DNA of 64,000 nt from Vanilla planifolia (GCA_023846275.1 JAIUJO010000165.1:911001-975000), one strand, 5' to 3'; positions 26,707 to 39,530 are shown, numbered from the stretch's first letter. The notes: generated from the letters alone by a model not told the origin. Translations and numbers: made by a program.

Positions 26707-26768
26707 CACCTTGATAACAACTTATTGTACGAGCTGATGGTAGCCATGCACCACCTATGTTCGTGTTC
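26707..26768 (-). pseudogene. rrn16: plastid-type small-subunit rRNA (rrn16) fragment
   Basis: The + strand reads GTACGAGCTGATGGTAGCC followed by ATGCACCACCT and GTTCCCAAAGG. This is the antisense of the universally conserved 16S segment near E. coli position 1,050 (ACGAGCTGACGACAGCCATG). The CACCACCTGTGT and GTTCCCGAAGG wording is closer to plastid than to plant mitochondrial rrn18. Only about 60 bases remain; beyond that the sequence does not match. Confidence 0.7.
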
Positions 26769-28577
26769 CCAAAGGATCATCGACATCAGGATTCAAAAGG
26801 ACCTCATCTCGGCCAATCTAGTTCAACGACTGCCCCGATTCAATTTGTTCATAAAGCTACCATCTGTTATTATAGTTTTTTCTTTCTGGCTTGAAGCTCT
26901 TTAGTTTGAGCATTATCTTATTCTCTTGCTCTCTCAGTTTCAGTTAGGAAAACCACCGAAAAAATGAATCGAATCAAGGATTTGTTTGTAAACTGGTTTG
27001 AGCAGTGGCTCTTCAATCCAAAGCTTGTTGAGACTTGTTTTCTATTTTCAAATTGAGTTCAGAGCTTCTTGGCTTGTCCTAGTGCTGGGGAGCTCTGAAT
27101 GTAGAAGCTATTTTTATTTTACCCGAGTGTGACGAGACGAAGATGCCTGCCAGATTGGTAACAGTGTGAGGGGCCAACCTTCCCAACATGCTTCAGCATA
27201 AGGGTGCGGAACCTCACCATGCCAAGCTATGGGTGCAAGCATGACAATAGACGCACATAATTGTACTCTACCTTTCTATATTCTTTGATCATCACAATTC
27301 GATATGCCAAACTAAATTTGTGGAACTTTGAGTAGAGGTTCTTTCGAATAAGGGATTTGTAGGTACCCCAGAAGGAAAAGAGATTTGTAGGCTTCCAGAT
27401 AATGACATAATTGGATGTCACTTCTACTGGAGCTAGATTGGAGGTCCCTTCGAAAGCGACAGTAGATCTTGAATCCACTTCCTTGATTGGAGCTTACTCA
27501 ATTTGGTCCCAAGGCAAGGAATAGTCGACCCGGTCATTATATTGAACTTATGATCTAGCCTGGTCAACCCAATCATTATATTGAAAAGAAGATCATTCCT
27601 AAAAAGCTTGATCGATGCAAATTATCTTGATCCATTCATCTGGCACTCTGTCATCTCCAATTAGGGTTTTCAAGTGCTTTACTTTGAGGGAGGTCAAGAC
27701 AGGGGGTAGCCAGTAGGAGAAATGGAAGTTTGGGCTCTAGCTCTTGCTTAGTAGGATTCCTTCTTCACTTTGAGCAAAACCCAGATTGGAGAGGAGTGTG
27801 GCCCTTGGGTTCCATTTATTGGAACAATGTTCATATTTATTTTTGTTTCTAACTGATCAGAAGCTCTTTTGTGAGGGTGCTCCTTCTAAAGTAGATTTGA
27901 TTCACCTCCACTCAGGTCCGAGAATCCTAATAAAAAATGAAGCTTTTGTTGACGAGAAAAGAAGAACAAGTTCTTTCCTTCATTTTACTCCAAGAAATCA
28001 CTTTGATGGTATTTTGCAACCTTTCTTGACTCAAAAGGTAAGTCTGAACCCCTTTAAATGGAGAGGAACCAATGCACAAAGGAAGAAAGAAGAAATTTTG
28101 ATGAGAGGAAGGCGTACTCAAATTCCCGCACCAATAGAATGACTAGGAATGAGCTTGACTATCGAACTCCTGGTTTTGCTGGGACTACTTACCACTTTGT
28201 ACCACTAAATGTGCCTTTCATGCAGCCAACTATCCAGAAGTTAGCGTAACTTGCTCCTGGAATATTCTATAGCAATCCACTGGAATCAGCCTTGAATCAC
28301 TAAGAGAAAGGATGGATTGAGGAGTGGGTTTTTCGAACCTGAAGATGATGGTCTCACTTTTGAAGATCAAGAATCCCCTTTCAAATTGAACGGATAGTTT
28401 GATCTTGACGGAACCAAAACCATGGGTTTCTTTCTCGGAATGTTTTGTGTCTTCAAAAGTGAAGAACCTATTAGATCTAGTTTTCCCCTTGGGTGAAAGC
28501 AGGCTCAAAGCCTAACCTTTCTGCTGTTCTCACTTGAGACAAAAAGGGTAGACTCTTGCATGCTCGTATATCTTGAA

Positions 28578-28735
28578 CAAATTAACAAATTGTTTCCACT
28601 CGAGAAGTAAGGAATAATAATGACTTGGTCTCGAGCATCCACTACTATACCTACAATGATTGGCCATACAATCACTATTCATAATGGTAAGGAACATTTG
28701 CAAATTTATATAAAAGATTGTATGTTTGGTTTCTT
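28578..28735 (+). pseudogene. rps19: plastid-type rps19 fragment
   Basis: One frame reads [19 protein letters not shown], then [14 protein letters not shown]. It matches the middle and end of plastid ribosomal protein S19 ([32 protein letters not shown]); plant mitochondrial rps19 is quite different here. An in-frame stop precedes the MTWSR block, and the match ends about where MVGHK is expected. It is a plastid-to-mitochondrion piece inside the NUMT. Confidence 0.8.
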
Positions 28736-30700
28736 CCCGAAAGAACATCATTAGGAAAGGAAAAAACTACCGGGGGCCAGGGACTCCAGGAGCTTTTCTT
28801 GAGATTCTTGGAAATGCTAGTTGTTCTGTCTATCTTTTTCATTCTACCTTTCAACCAGTTAGTTTTCCATCGTGATTCAATCATCCCCCATCGACCCCTA
28901 TCCCATGAGTTGAGACTGACGCTTTACTTTCCTTTCTACCAATCCCAATCCCTGTTTCAATAAGAACTTGACGAGTCGGTAGGGTTGTTTAATTCTTTTT
29001 TTGTTCTTCATGTTGTTTTACTCATACATTGAGCCAAACTAAATGGGTCAATCCCTTTCTCTTTTGTCAGTTGATCTTATGAGCTCATCATATTGATGGG
29101 AATACCAATTTGGATAAAAAATATTTTGATTATTGAATTCTTCATTTTTCTTTGACAAATTCTATTGATATTAAGATCTTGTTCAATTTTAATATATTTC
29201 TATTTATTAATATATCAAGAGAGAAAAAACCTCACTTCAGACAAATAGGGGTAGGTTTCAAGCTTGAACCAGTTCATGTCCGAATGATTTCGAGCCAGTA
29301 GCTTTCCTTTTCGCTAGAAAAAAGACCAGCGGATGAGTGCTACTTCACTGATTGAGAATTAAGAATTGAAAGGTGGAACATGGATCCACACTGGAAGAAG
29401 AGAATATAGGCGTTCTCAACTAGACAGCTCATATTTTGTGGAAGAGATAAGCCAGCTCTTAAAGGCATAAATTGCTCTATTTGTCCTATTCATAAGTTCC
29501 CTCCTATTATCTTTGAGAAGTTCCTAAAACAGCCCTTGGGAGAAGTGGAATCAGGGCAGAAGGGCTCGATCCCATACTAGTCTTTAGTGAAGGAGTGTAG
29601 CTATAGGCAATAATAGTGCACCAACATGACCATAAGGTCATATTAGGAAAATCAATAACCAGAGGGGTCCCCTGGTCCCGGACCAGGCAATAAATGGATT
29701 GAGGTGCAGAGTGATCCCAGCCCAAGTGAAGAGCAACACACCGATCAATATCAACTCTTTGGACTCTGTGAGCTCTTCCTGGGGGGGTTTGGTGAAAGAA
29801 CAACCCAAGTAGTGGTAAGTGCTTAGGCATGAATTTGTAAACCTCTGATTTCCCAATAGAAATGTGGGAAATTCTTGGACTTCTCTCGCTTTCTCTTACG
29901 AGTTAGAATCATCTTCGTAAAGATGACAGGTCCATTCTATATATTCTCAATAGGATCAATTATAACAAGCCACATGCTTATATTCTGGTCCTTTAACTCT
30001 ACTCGACGGTGAAGCTTCCCTCTAGGGGCAAAGCTACTTTGTACTACTGATAGACTACTCAAGCTGAAATGACACCGTCGAACTGAAAAAGAAAGAAAGA
30101 AAATGGTACCAATTTCTTTCACCCAGTTATGAGCTTTTATGTGATTGGGTAGCTCCAAATACCTATTCGTCACAAATTTCACCATCCAACGGATGGGGGG
30201 TGCCCTCTCTTAGGGGCACAATGGTTCTGAGGACCGAACAATCGACATGTTTGAGGATGACCTTGTAAGCTTCTTGTCTTCTACACTTTGAATGATTGAA
30301 TGAGTGTGTGACAATTCATTGGGAAAGTCTTTCTGTGATCACTGGTGGATCCATCTCCCTTCGCTTCGCAAAATAGAGACTGAAAATCGTACACCAGTTT
30401 CATGATGCGATGGGATAAGTTTTTCTTTTTTCATCATCAATGCTAGCCCAGTCGAGGCTCGTTCGAGATCCTTTTGATGACCTACATTGTGTTGAATGGA
30501 TATTTATATGATCCGATTAATTACTTAAGGGTGGTATTGCTACCAAACCTAAGAAAAGAAAAACATCCATTTGTCCATATTTCTAGAAAGAGTCTCTCTT
30601 ATTTTTCTTTATTCTTATGTTATGGTGAATTTGGCATTAGCTTTTGGATAGGGATGCCCCTCTGGGGATCTAAATTTCATCCCGAATTCAAGTTGGCACG

Positions 30701-30735
30701 GCCCCAGCCCCTCCTCAGACTTTTTTAGTTCCTCT
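30701..30735 (-). repeat. copy of the two-module GC repeat (CCCCAGCCCCTCCTCAGAC type)
   Basis: It reads GCCCCAGCCCCTCCTCAGAC followed by TTTTTTAGTTCC. The same wording recurs near 32,206, 32,237 and 32,479, and in the opposite orientation near 37,052. Confidence 0.85.
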
Positions 30736-32205
30736 ACCCCACTTTCAAAGGATGAGGTAGCATTGCCCTTCGTCACGCTAAAGACACAGAAGCATTTTTC
30801 AATCAATTTACCTAAAAAAATTTAAATACATTTATTTTTCACTTTGGAATTTTTAGAAAGAAAAAAGAGGGGAATGAGCTTTGAATCCTCGATAGGATAA
30901 AAAGATTTGCAAAATAGATCCTAATAAGAATATATCTAAATACCAAATAAGATTAGATTCCTGCTTTTCAATTGAAACTATTTAAATTGAAATAGTGTCG
31001 AAGTCAAAACAAATAGGTGAGAAATTACTCAGAAGCCAGCCTAGAAGTAAAGAGAAGATGGGCCAGTCAAGTTAAAGCCTCTACCGAGCAAATTACTACT
31101 GCTCCAACTCTTTGAGGAAAGAAAAGTGTTCATTCCATCTCGGCCATTCCATGCATATACAGGCCAAGAAAGATCAGAGTCTGCGTTGACTTCAGGAACT
31201 GATCAATATAAAGAAGTATAAGGAAAGAAGCTTTCCTTTTCATGCGGTTTAGTTTGTGCATGACGAGAAGGAGCATTGGAATGCTGCTTTTTCATAACCT
31301 ACCGATTCGATTTTTTTCGTTTTTGTTTTTTTTTTTGACTGGCTGCACGGAGTATGGTAGAATTTCTCGGACATCTCGGTTGACTATAAGGCTATATGTT
31401 GACAATATACACCCACAACTTTTCAGCTCTTTCAATCCTATTTTGGCTATTAACTTCTACATTTCAATGTTCTCAGCCGGGGAAGGTCGATGATGGCAAT
31501 GAGGAGGAAGCTGTCGTAGAAGCTTTGCCCCTTTCTTGATATAAATTTGGATGGGGCCCCTACTACAATGCAAAGGAAGGAACGAAATCGACTTTACAAC
31601 ATAGTGAGTTAGTCCCATCCTCATTTATTTTAGGAAAATACAGTTCAACCATCCACCTCGAGACCTCAGAAGACTAGAGACCCACATTCATCACTGCCCT
31701 ACTTGGGAGAAAAAGATATCTCCAATTTTGGTGTGTGCCAACCTAGCCCACTTGACACAACAGATAATACAACGAAAAGATGAAAATATCTACATTGTTG
31801 ACGAGAATTAAAGAACATAACAAAGATGGGGAATAGAGGAATATCAGACCATATCTGCTTTTGCACCCTGCATGGCAGCAAGCTCCCTGAAGGCGGCTCC
31901 AAAAAAGAGAAAGTTCAAAATAATTGGAACATTTTCGTAGATTGGATGCAGTTACGAAGCAAAAATTCAATTCCTCAGAGGGGCCCCTGCCTCGAGTGAT
32001 AGTCATTATTGTTGCTTGCTGCTTTCTGCCTTCCACTTTTGTTGGACGGTATTTCTGGGAGACCTGCAAAATTTTCATCCTAGAAGTTCGCAATTACAAG
32101 TATTAGAGAGTTCTCTATATGTCTGTCTCTACAGTAATTACAAGCTTAGCTAGCACCATGCGATGTTTTGAGTAGGAGTAGAGCGAAGGGTCTCGCTTTC
32201 ATCTT

Positions 32206-32262
32206 TCCTCAGACTATTCTAGTTCCCAGGCCCTGGTTCCTCCTCAGACTTTTCTAGTTCCC
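32206..32262 (-). repeat. two adjacent copies of the CCTCAGACTTNTCTAGTTCC repeat
   Basis: CCTCAGACTATTCTAGTTCC (about 32,208-32,227) is followed nine bases later by TCCTCAGACTTTTCTAGTTC (32,240-32,259). They are the second module of the two-module repeat, here doubled. Confidence 0.85.
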
Positions 32263-32478
32263 CTGCTCCATGGCCTGCTAAAAAAGAAATGTATTTCATG
32301 AAAAACTTGCTGGCTCTGGCTAACTTGCAGAGCAAGCAGAACCTAGGAGATTCTTAGGCTAAAGTGAAGGGCTGCGCATCCCACCTTCTTTTTTTCTTGT
32401 GTTGCATTAAAAACTTTTCGTGCATGTGTTCCACATTTCTCTCTAGAGAGTTCTTCCACTAACCCCCTCCCTCCTCCC

Positions 32479-32520
32479 CACCCCAGCCCCTCCTCAGACT
32501 TCTCTAGTTCCTCAAAAGGG
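32479..32520 (-). repeat. two-module GC repeat with half dyad
   Basis: CCCCAGCCCCTCCTCAGAC is followed by TTCTCTAGTTCCTC and AAAAGGGCCCC, so the module ends in a half copy of the GGGCCCC dyad. Confidence 0.85.
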
Positions 32521-34585
32521 CCCCTAACAAGGTCGATTGAAGGAAAAAAAACTTCTCCTCAGTAGGATAGATGGAACATGCGCCAAAGCAAAGCCTGATC
32601 CAAAAGCAAGAAAAGGCAAGAAAGAGGCCCAAAGAACTGTCTATTGCTTATTGTCGTCAGGGTTAGCGGTCTTTCGCTAATCTTGGATTAGACTGCTTTG
32701 AAGAGGGAGCATATCTAAGCAAGTTAGAGATTGTCTAGGTTCTTTCATACTCCAATCCTGATGGGGAGAATTCTTCTACAAAAAGACTCTTCCTAGCTCC
32801 AAAAGAAAAAGAAGAACGAAGAAGAAAGCTCTGACTAAAGAAAAGAACGTGGTCATAAGAATCGTCTGTGAACACTTTGGGGTGAACACCCATCCGAACA
32901 AGTAGGGTCAATAGTTTAGCATTTAGGCCAAATTAATAGAGTACAAAACTTATCTTCAAGTCTAATATCCAATTCTTCCCTCTCTCACATGCAATTTCAT
33001 ATGACCTAGTGGAGTAGCACATGATCTGCCTCTTGGCTTATTTCTTGATATCTCTTTTTTTTCTTGCAAGCGAAAGTTAATTTTTTTCCTGGCCAAATCA
33101 AGGATTTTTGTCTTCTTGCTTCATACAAATAGATATTCTATTCATAGAAAGAGTCTCTCCTACTTTGATTCGTTTGTGTTTTTGGAAATATGCATTTTTC
33201 TAATATTAATTGAAATATACTATTAATGGAAGTATATAAAAAAATTCAAAGTTTCCAATGCTCAACCTAAATAGACAGAAACCTCATGTTTGAATGCTCC
33301 AATTTCTCTTTCTCTGTCACTTCCGTTTCCATGCAATTCACTAACATTAGGACAGTCGAAGGGCAATGAGAGCTCTCTTATCGCTTGTGTCCCTGACCGA
33401 GGTCAACTTGCTTCTACTCAGTCAGCTACTGTACCTAATTGGAAGCCTTTTGGCTTTTCACTGCTAAACAATTCCAGTTTTCAAAGCTCACTTTGTAGGT
33501 CATAACTATTAGAAGACGAAAGAGAACTGATTTAGACGAAAAGTGTATCGGTGTCATTACCCCAAAAAACCTTGCATGAAAAGTTTGGGTGGAATCAGAC
33601 ATCAAACAAGTCCAAGAAGGAACTCTTGATTGAATCGAAAGGCAGGCATGGACCTACTTGGGGGCATCTTGAAGAATACTCAAGAGATCTATTGGAAGCT
33701 ATATAATGTGGAGATAGAAAGCATGATAATGAGCCTATGAGTGCGGTGACTCATAGGCAGTGGCTTGGTCAACAAATTCAGTCACTCTTGTTCAAAGAAG
33801 GCCTTTGATGCAAATATTGATTCTATATCCAATTTGATTCAGTTGATAAAAATGTGCTTTATCACCAGCTTGTGGTGAAAGGCACATTCCTAATTCATAG
33901 GAAGAGAACGATCTATTCAGACAGACAGATATTTTGATCTGCAGATCTATTTCATGATTCAAAGGAAGCTGAGCAATGGCTAGGGAACAGAGCCTATCTA
34001 AAAGGCTAGCGAATTGAACTGAAGGTGTGATGGGGATTCACCATTTGCCAGTGAGGAATGGTGTGCATACAATGACTCTTCACTCCACACTTTGCCCAAG
34101 AGCGGTATATAAGGTGTACACAGTAAAGAAAAAGAAGGGGCCCCCTCCAAGAAAGTTGACTTTGGACAGGAGAACCAAAAAAGCCTGAATCTTCCTCAAG
34201 TAATCTTTCACAACTTCTAGAATTTGATCCCACCATGCTCCTAACATCCTGATAAACCTGCTGGAAGCTCTTCAGGCTTTGCTTTCTAGTAGCAGCTAAC
34301 CTTATGAGCTACCTTACTAGCTCGACCTCTGTCACTACTACTTGGCTAGCCAATGCTCGAGACATTAGATATAAAGTGAGCCTATGACCTATCCTGTTCC
34401 TCTTCTTTTTCCTAGCCTTTTGTTACGAGTCTGGGAAGTATGGTATGGAATCGAGGCCAGGGTTGGGGTAAAAGTGCAAACAAAAAAATGATTCAATTTA
34501 AAAGATTTTTTTCCATTTTAAATTAGTACAGAGAAATCAATGAATTTTGACGTGTCATCAGTACCAATGTACCATTGGCAAGTTT

Positions 34586-34604
34586 AGTTCCCTAGAGGGG
34601 CCCT
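34586..34604 (+). repeat. GC-rich dyad, type copy
   Basis: AGTTCCCTAGAGGGGCCCT. Near-identical copies occur at 35,851, 40,245, 57,966 and 58,958, and in reverse orientation at 30,656, 34,736, 37,041, 37,079 and 55,791. All lie inside the mitochondrial-type block. Confidence 0.85.
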
Positions 34605-35850
34605 CAATCAAAGAATCAGTCAAACAATCGGGATTACCTCATCAATGTAGAGGTTAGGGGCTGAGAATCTGGGCATACTTGACTTTTTCCTTTCTTAGGA
34701 TTGAGACCTGGATAGTCCATCTTTCTAGGTTCGATAGGGGGCCCCCTCTGGGGATTGGAAAAGAAAACAAGGATCAAAAGATGATGGAATGTTAGGTCCC
34801 TGGTGCTGAAATGAAGGAAGTCTGCTAGCTCTCTCTTTCTCGAATAAGCTCATCCTATCGATCTTTTCCTTTTCTTTCACGCCCTTGTTTGACTGCCGCT
34901 CGAGATGAATTCTGAGATTGGATTTGATCGAATGCCCCTCTTCCGTGGATTCATTCTATAAAGCAGCATCATGAATCTCATTCCTTTAGAACATTCCTTT
35001 TTTGAGAACTCGAACGAAAAAGGATGTGGAAACACAAGAACTCTGGAATGGAAAAGAAAAAGAAAAGTAGCTCCAGTTGAAGAGCTACTTAGAATGCTGC
35101 CAAGATATCATCAAAAGTGTATTCCAAAGGAATCAATCTTTAGTCTTATTGTTTTGGGCACCAAAGATGAATGGGGCTAAGTGATCTGTCGAAGCTGTGG
35201 GATGCAAAACTGTATCAGTAGCGGAGCATTCTACCTTAGAGGGAGGAGATGCTGATCCATATGTACCATAGTGTCATTTTTTGAGTCTTATGGAGCAGCC
35301 CCATCTTCTGATACGGGGGTCCAACAAGAGCGTAGATGAATGAGTCAACCAAGTTTTCATCCACAAGTAGCCTCTTCTATAGTAGCTTCTTCATTCAAAG
35401 GCAAAGCCTCTTCAGCAACATTTTTGATCTCCAGCCCAATAGTTCAGTGTCCGGGCAACAGCCCCTCCCGGAGCTTCGGAACCACCCATTCAAGAGTTTT
35501 TTGATCCCTTATTTTCTCTTATTTGTTTATTGATCCAGCCCCTCCCGTCGAAGTAGTACCAACAATGGATAAAAGGAGAGCCCCAATTGGTAGAAAAAAC
35601 ACACAACCCCCAAGGCACCATCAGTCGCCTACGACAGAGAATCCCCTCAGCAAAGTGTTCGCTGATTTTTCATATAGATTATGCTTTTTGCAATTCCATG
35701 GAATCTTAAAGAGACTGGAGATGCTAGAGCTTAGCCCTGGGAATCAAACTCTAAACTAGATTAGATACTACTTGCTTTCCTTACCTGGTTTTGCTTTTCT
35801 CTTTTTTCCCTAAGCTAAAACGCTATTGACCGGGGGCCTATCTAAAAAGA

Positions 35851-35871
35851 AGTTCCCAGAGGGGGCCCCCC
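35851..35871 (+). repeat. GC-rich dyad copy
   Basis: AGTTCCCAGAGGGGGCCCCC, a copy of the same short dyad, preceded by a half copy (GGGGGCC) near 35,832. Confidence 0.85.
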
Positions 35872-36315
35872 TTTCTATTCCACATTTGGATGGATGGAGA
35901 CGGGAACTGATTATCTCTTCATGGGGTTTCATCATCAAGATCTAGACTGCATTGACTGGGGCTGACCTTTTTGAGTAACATCAAAAGGAGAAGAATGAGG
36001 TTCGGAGAAGCCCTTGGAACAAAGGGACAATAAAAAATCCCTTTCACCTTTGCTACTACTTATTTTTAGCCGAGTAAGCTTTCAAACCCAAACCTCCAAT
36101 TCTTTCTACTTTAGAATCAAGATTGGCTTAGACAACAAGCCAACAAAGCATTCCATTGAATGAAGCCCACTTCCCCCCTACAAAGCCACTTTCGAGGGAG
36201 ATCAAACCGTCTTTGTTTGTAGGAGGCTGGCACTTCCATCTTTATAGATGGCCACCACTTTCATGAATGGAAATACCTCATATTTTGCTTTTTGAGAGTA
36301 AAATGATGTTCCGGT

Positions 36316-36390
36316 TCCTAAAAAACCCAAAACCCCTGCTTTTCCAGTCAAGAATTGCGGCCTCACAATCACTAAAAAATCTCTCGAATT
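36316..36390 (+). repeat. diverged copy of the Copia target region
   Basis: The wording 'AACCCAAAACCCCTGCTTTT..CAGTCAAGAATTGCGGCCTCACAATCACTAAAAAATCT' (split here for length) matches 40,855-40,903 (GAAAACCCAGAAGCTCTACC, ATCAAGAATTAGGGCCTCACAAT) on one side of the Copia element and 50,849 onward (CCCTAGAAAATCT) on the other. It is therefore a paralogue in which the Copia target site is unoccupied. Confidence 0.7.
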
Positions 36391-37040
36391 TTCCCACTTT
36401 ATCCAGATGCTCCTAGGCAGTTCAGGTTCAACTTGGCTCTACAATTCTCTTGAACTCAGTGGTTGAGTTAGAAGTTCCCTAGAGCACCTCGCATGAGCAA
36501 AGAGAGAGTAGCTTATTGACCTAGAAAAAGGCTTTAGTTATAGTTCTAAAAGGTCGCCTGGTCGCTCGCAACTTCTCTTTCGATTTTCCTTCCTTTAGCT
36601 ACTCAGATGTTTCATTTGCTAGCCAAACTACTTTCCTCTCATCCTCTCAACCTCATTATAGTATAGAATGCATTCATTCCCTTATTTACTCAACAAATCT
36701 CTCTAAGACATTTGACATCCGGAAGTTCACTAAAGAACGACAATAGCTGGCAAAGGTTACGGATCACATTGCGAAGAGAGCATTTTGTCCAGAAATCACA
36801 TTCAATGCTGACTTCTTTCTAAGATGGCTCGAGAGCTGGTCCCCTACTTGAACTCAAAACAGTAATGCACTGCTTAAAATACATGGAGCAGAGCAATGGT
36901 CTTTAATCAGTTTCATTGGGTTGTCTATCTCATCAGCTTCTTATGAGGTAAGCTTTCCTTATACTTCTTTATATAGATCTGATTCTATCAGCAAGCTAGG
37001 CTTTCCTGGTTTTCAAGTTTCCTTCAATCGACATTGTTGT

Positions 37041-37095
37041 GGGCCCCTCTAGGGAACTAGAGAAGTCTGAGGAGGGGCTGGGGCCCCCTCTGGGA
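37041..37095 (+). repeat. complete two-module GC repeat flanked by inverted dyads
   Basis: The order is GGGCCCCTCTAGGGAACTAG, then AGAAGTCTGAGGAGGGGCTG, then GGGCCCCCTCTGGGA. A GC dyad stands at each end of the AGTCTGAGGAGGGGCTGGGG module. This is the fullest example of the family and may show the whole unit. Confidence 0.85.
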
Positions 37096-37373
37096 ACGAT
37101 GGGATTAGTGATAGTTCAAAACCAGCAATCTCTAGCTGATCAGCCGTAGTGCTCACGCACGCCTTGTTTGAAGGTTGTAACAATGAAACAGACATGTGAG
37201 AATTTGTACTTCTGCATCATATAGCTTCGCCCACAGCTTTCGTTGTCGGCCCTTGTCATTGTCCAAGTCAACCACTTAATTTCCTGTAATCCATAGCTCA
37301 AAATAAAACGTAGCAGTAAGGGACAACCCACCCATCCATGTAGTTCGTCTTTTGAGGGTATGATCGGATCTTT

Positions 37374-37409
37374 GCTCACTTAGCTCAGAGGTTAGAGCAT
37401 CGTATTTGT
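37374..37409 (+). pseudogene. trnT: 5' half of plastid-type trnT-UGU
   Basis: GCTCACTTAGCTCAGAGG, then TTAGAGCATCGTATTTGT, matches the acceptor strand, D arm and anticodon arm start of plastid trnT-UGU (GCCTGCTTAGCTCAGAGG.. CATCGCATTTGT). The match stops inside the anticodon, with no 3' half, so it is not a functional tRNA gene. Confidence 0.65.
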
Positions 37410-37494
37410 CTAGAGCCAATTGAAATTGATTCCACTTCAGCACTCTTTTATCCTATAAAAAAAAGAATCCATAACATCCTGTGGAATGAGGAAA

Positions 37495-37612
37495 AGAGTA
37501 TGCCTTTGACTCCCTTGTCTTCTTTACTAGAGGACCCTTGAATAATATCATATCTCACACCAAGTAAATCCTTAACCCTTTCTCCTCTTACTAATATAAC
37601 TGGTGGCTCACT
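37495..37612 (-). pseudogene. rps12: plastid-type rps12 fragment
   Basis: The - strand frame reads VILVRGERVKDLLGVRYDIIQG. It matches the plastid S12 segment [22 protein letters not shown]; the VRY and VKDLxG residues separate it from mitochondrial rps12 (KDSPGVKFHCIRG). DNA identity is high over about 80 bases by eye. The frame runs on into unrelated sequence on both sides. It lies 90 bases from the trnT half, but these genes are not neighbours in typical plastomes, so they are separate shreds or a rearranged piece. Confidence 0.75.
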
Positions 37613-39477
37613 TTTTCTAAGGAATGGTAGTGACAAAATAAGACTTAGCTGATCTTATAACAAAATAGTGAACATGAATAATGAAAATTTGATCAGATTT
37701 ATTTAAGTTCCAATAAAGATAAAAAAGAAGAGTCTTTTCTTTTTTACATTGGTAAGGCCTAAAGGTAGATTTCTTTATTGCAATTGATTTTTGCACATAA
37801 AGGTTTTTTTTCCAATTGAAAAATTTGCAAGCTAAAACCTCCAAAACTTTCTTTCTGAAAGAGATTTCATCCTTTACCCATTGAGCGTCTTTCTTTTCAT
37901 CGATTATCAGATAAATTAGTTGGCCCACCTGCCAACCAATTAACCTTTGGATTGTAAATCACTGCTTATATACCTAGTATTGGCTAGTCGTATTAGTAGA
38001 AAATGAACCAATCCAAATCAAAAGAGTTCATTATTATATGGAAATTACCTCACTCAAAGATTTTGACTCAACTAGGATAGAAATAAAGCATTGGGTCAGA
38101 ACAACTCACTTGACTCTTAGAAAATTAAAATAAAGACAACTTCGGATGAAACCACTTTCCATCCCTTTCTTCACTACGTGCCTTGCCATAACAATAACAA
38201 GCACAAAAGCAAAAAGAGATTTTTTCGGTTTGGAAACGAAAGAATCACTAAGGAGACCCTCATAACATAAGAAGAATGCTTGGTATAAACACTGAAACGA
38301 GGCCATTAGTTTAGTGCTCTTTTTTTTGTCAGCTTTTAAGCCTTTTGTCTGTTAGTTGCTGACGCCTCGATTTATATAAAGAAAAGAGATAAATTATCTA
38401 TTTCAATTTTAATCAAATTTTTTCAGATATGTTCTTATATTACTTATTCCTATACAATATTGTAGGTCATTAGGAGGCAATGCTTAAAGCATTCGACATC
38501 GGTGATCAATCAGGTGGAATCAAATTTTCTCTTTTCTTACCAATCACCCTGATTTGAGCTAGAACAGGGAGGACTGAGTCAGGATCATCATCATCGATTT
38601 CGATGTCTCCTTATCCACTCTTTTTTAGAATTTCATGATCAGGGAAAAGAAAGATAGAACTTCAAAAAAAAGTACACCCCCTCTTTTTAACACAAGGAAG
38701 GTCTTCCTTTGAATGCTATAAGACCTGGAAGCAGAAGCAAGCCTCTCAAGTTGGCTTCCATTCAAGTCATTTCGAGTTGTCTCCCATTGAAGATGTTCCT
38801 CAGACTGACTGAACTGAGAACAAAAGCATCAAATTATGACACTATATCCAATCTAGAGTCTTGGTTCTTCCCATAATTGGTGCTACTTTTTGATATATAT
38901 ATGCGATTGGATGCTCTTCTTTTGTTTTGCAGGTTTCAGATGCTGATATAGTAAGTTGATTTTTCCATTTTTCACATCACACTCTCACTCTGGGAACCTC
39001 TAGATGAACCATCCAACATCCTATTGTAACTGCTAACCATTTTTGGTACCAAATCAGAGGCAGGTAATCAGTCAGATAAGAGAATTACCAAGTTCGACAA
39101 GAAACATTTCTAGGGCCACCTGGCAAGAAGTATAAGATAATGAAACAAGATCCCCAGAGGGGCCCCCAATCAAGTAGGGACCAGCAAGTTTCAATTTGAG
39201 CTTCTACATCTACGCTATTGACTAGAAGATCTTCTGTCATCTCTTCGTTTGGGTAATCAATGATGGCAACAACCCGTCGTTGATAGCCTCCAATAATAAA
39301 TACAATAATATAAATATATTTCAAAATCAAAAATAGATGTAAAAGAAACAATTCCCAAGAATCTCCAACAACCTACTTCAATTTTAGACTTCCAAAGGAA
39401 GGAGGGATCGTATTGTCATCATGTTCCCCCTTTCAAGGTCGATTTTGGAAAGATCACTTTAATGCTACTTTAGAAAA

Positions 39478-39530
39478 TGCTACTTTAGAAATCCACCGTC
39501 AATTATTTCTAAATTCAATAGGAGATTTAT
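39478..39530 (+). repeat. about 53-bp dispersed repeat, copy 1
   Basis: GCTACTTTAGAAATCCACCG, then TCAATTATTTCTAAATTCAA, TAGGAGATTTA. A diverged copy lies at 56,106-56,158. The first 12 bases are also doubled locally (39,462-39,490). Function unknown. Confidence 0.7.

Noticed and set aside
29507-29856. Overlapping - strand open frames of 107 and 72 codons
   Set aside because: No domain, no family resemblance and two competing frames; mitochondrial-type intergenic DNA gives many such frames.
31242-31493. Open frame that at first looked like mitochondrial mttB or a cytochrome c maturation gene
   Set aside because: Only the phenylalanine-rich opening is suggestive; the rest does not follow any mitochondrial membrane protein I know.
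32877-32930. 5S-rRNA-like wording (GTGAACACCCATCCGAACAA)
   Set aside because: It resembles the loop region of 5S rRNA for only about 20 bases. Neither the 5' end nor the closing stem is present, so chance is likely.
37617-37928. 103-codon - strand frame beside the rps12 fragment, considered as a plastid gene
   Set aside because: It does not follow any plastid protein I recognise, and its AT-rich lysine-heavy content is common in chance frames.
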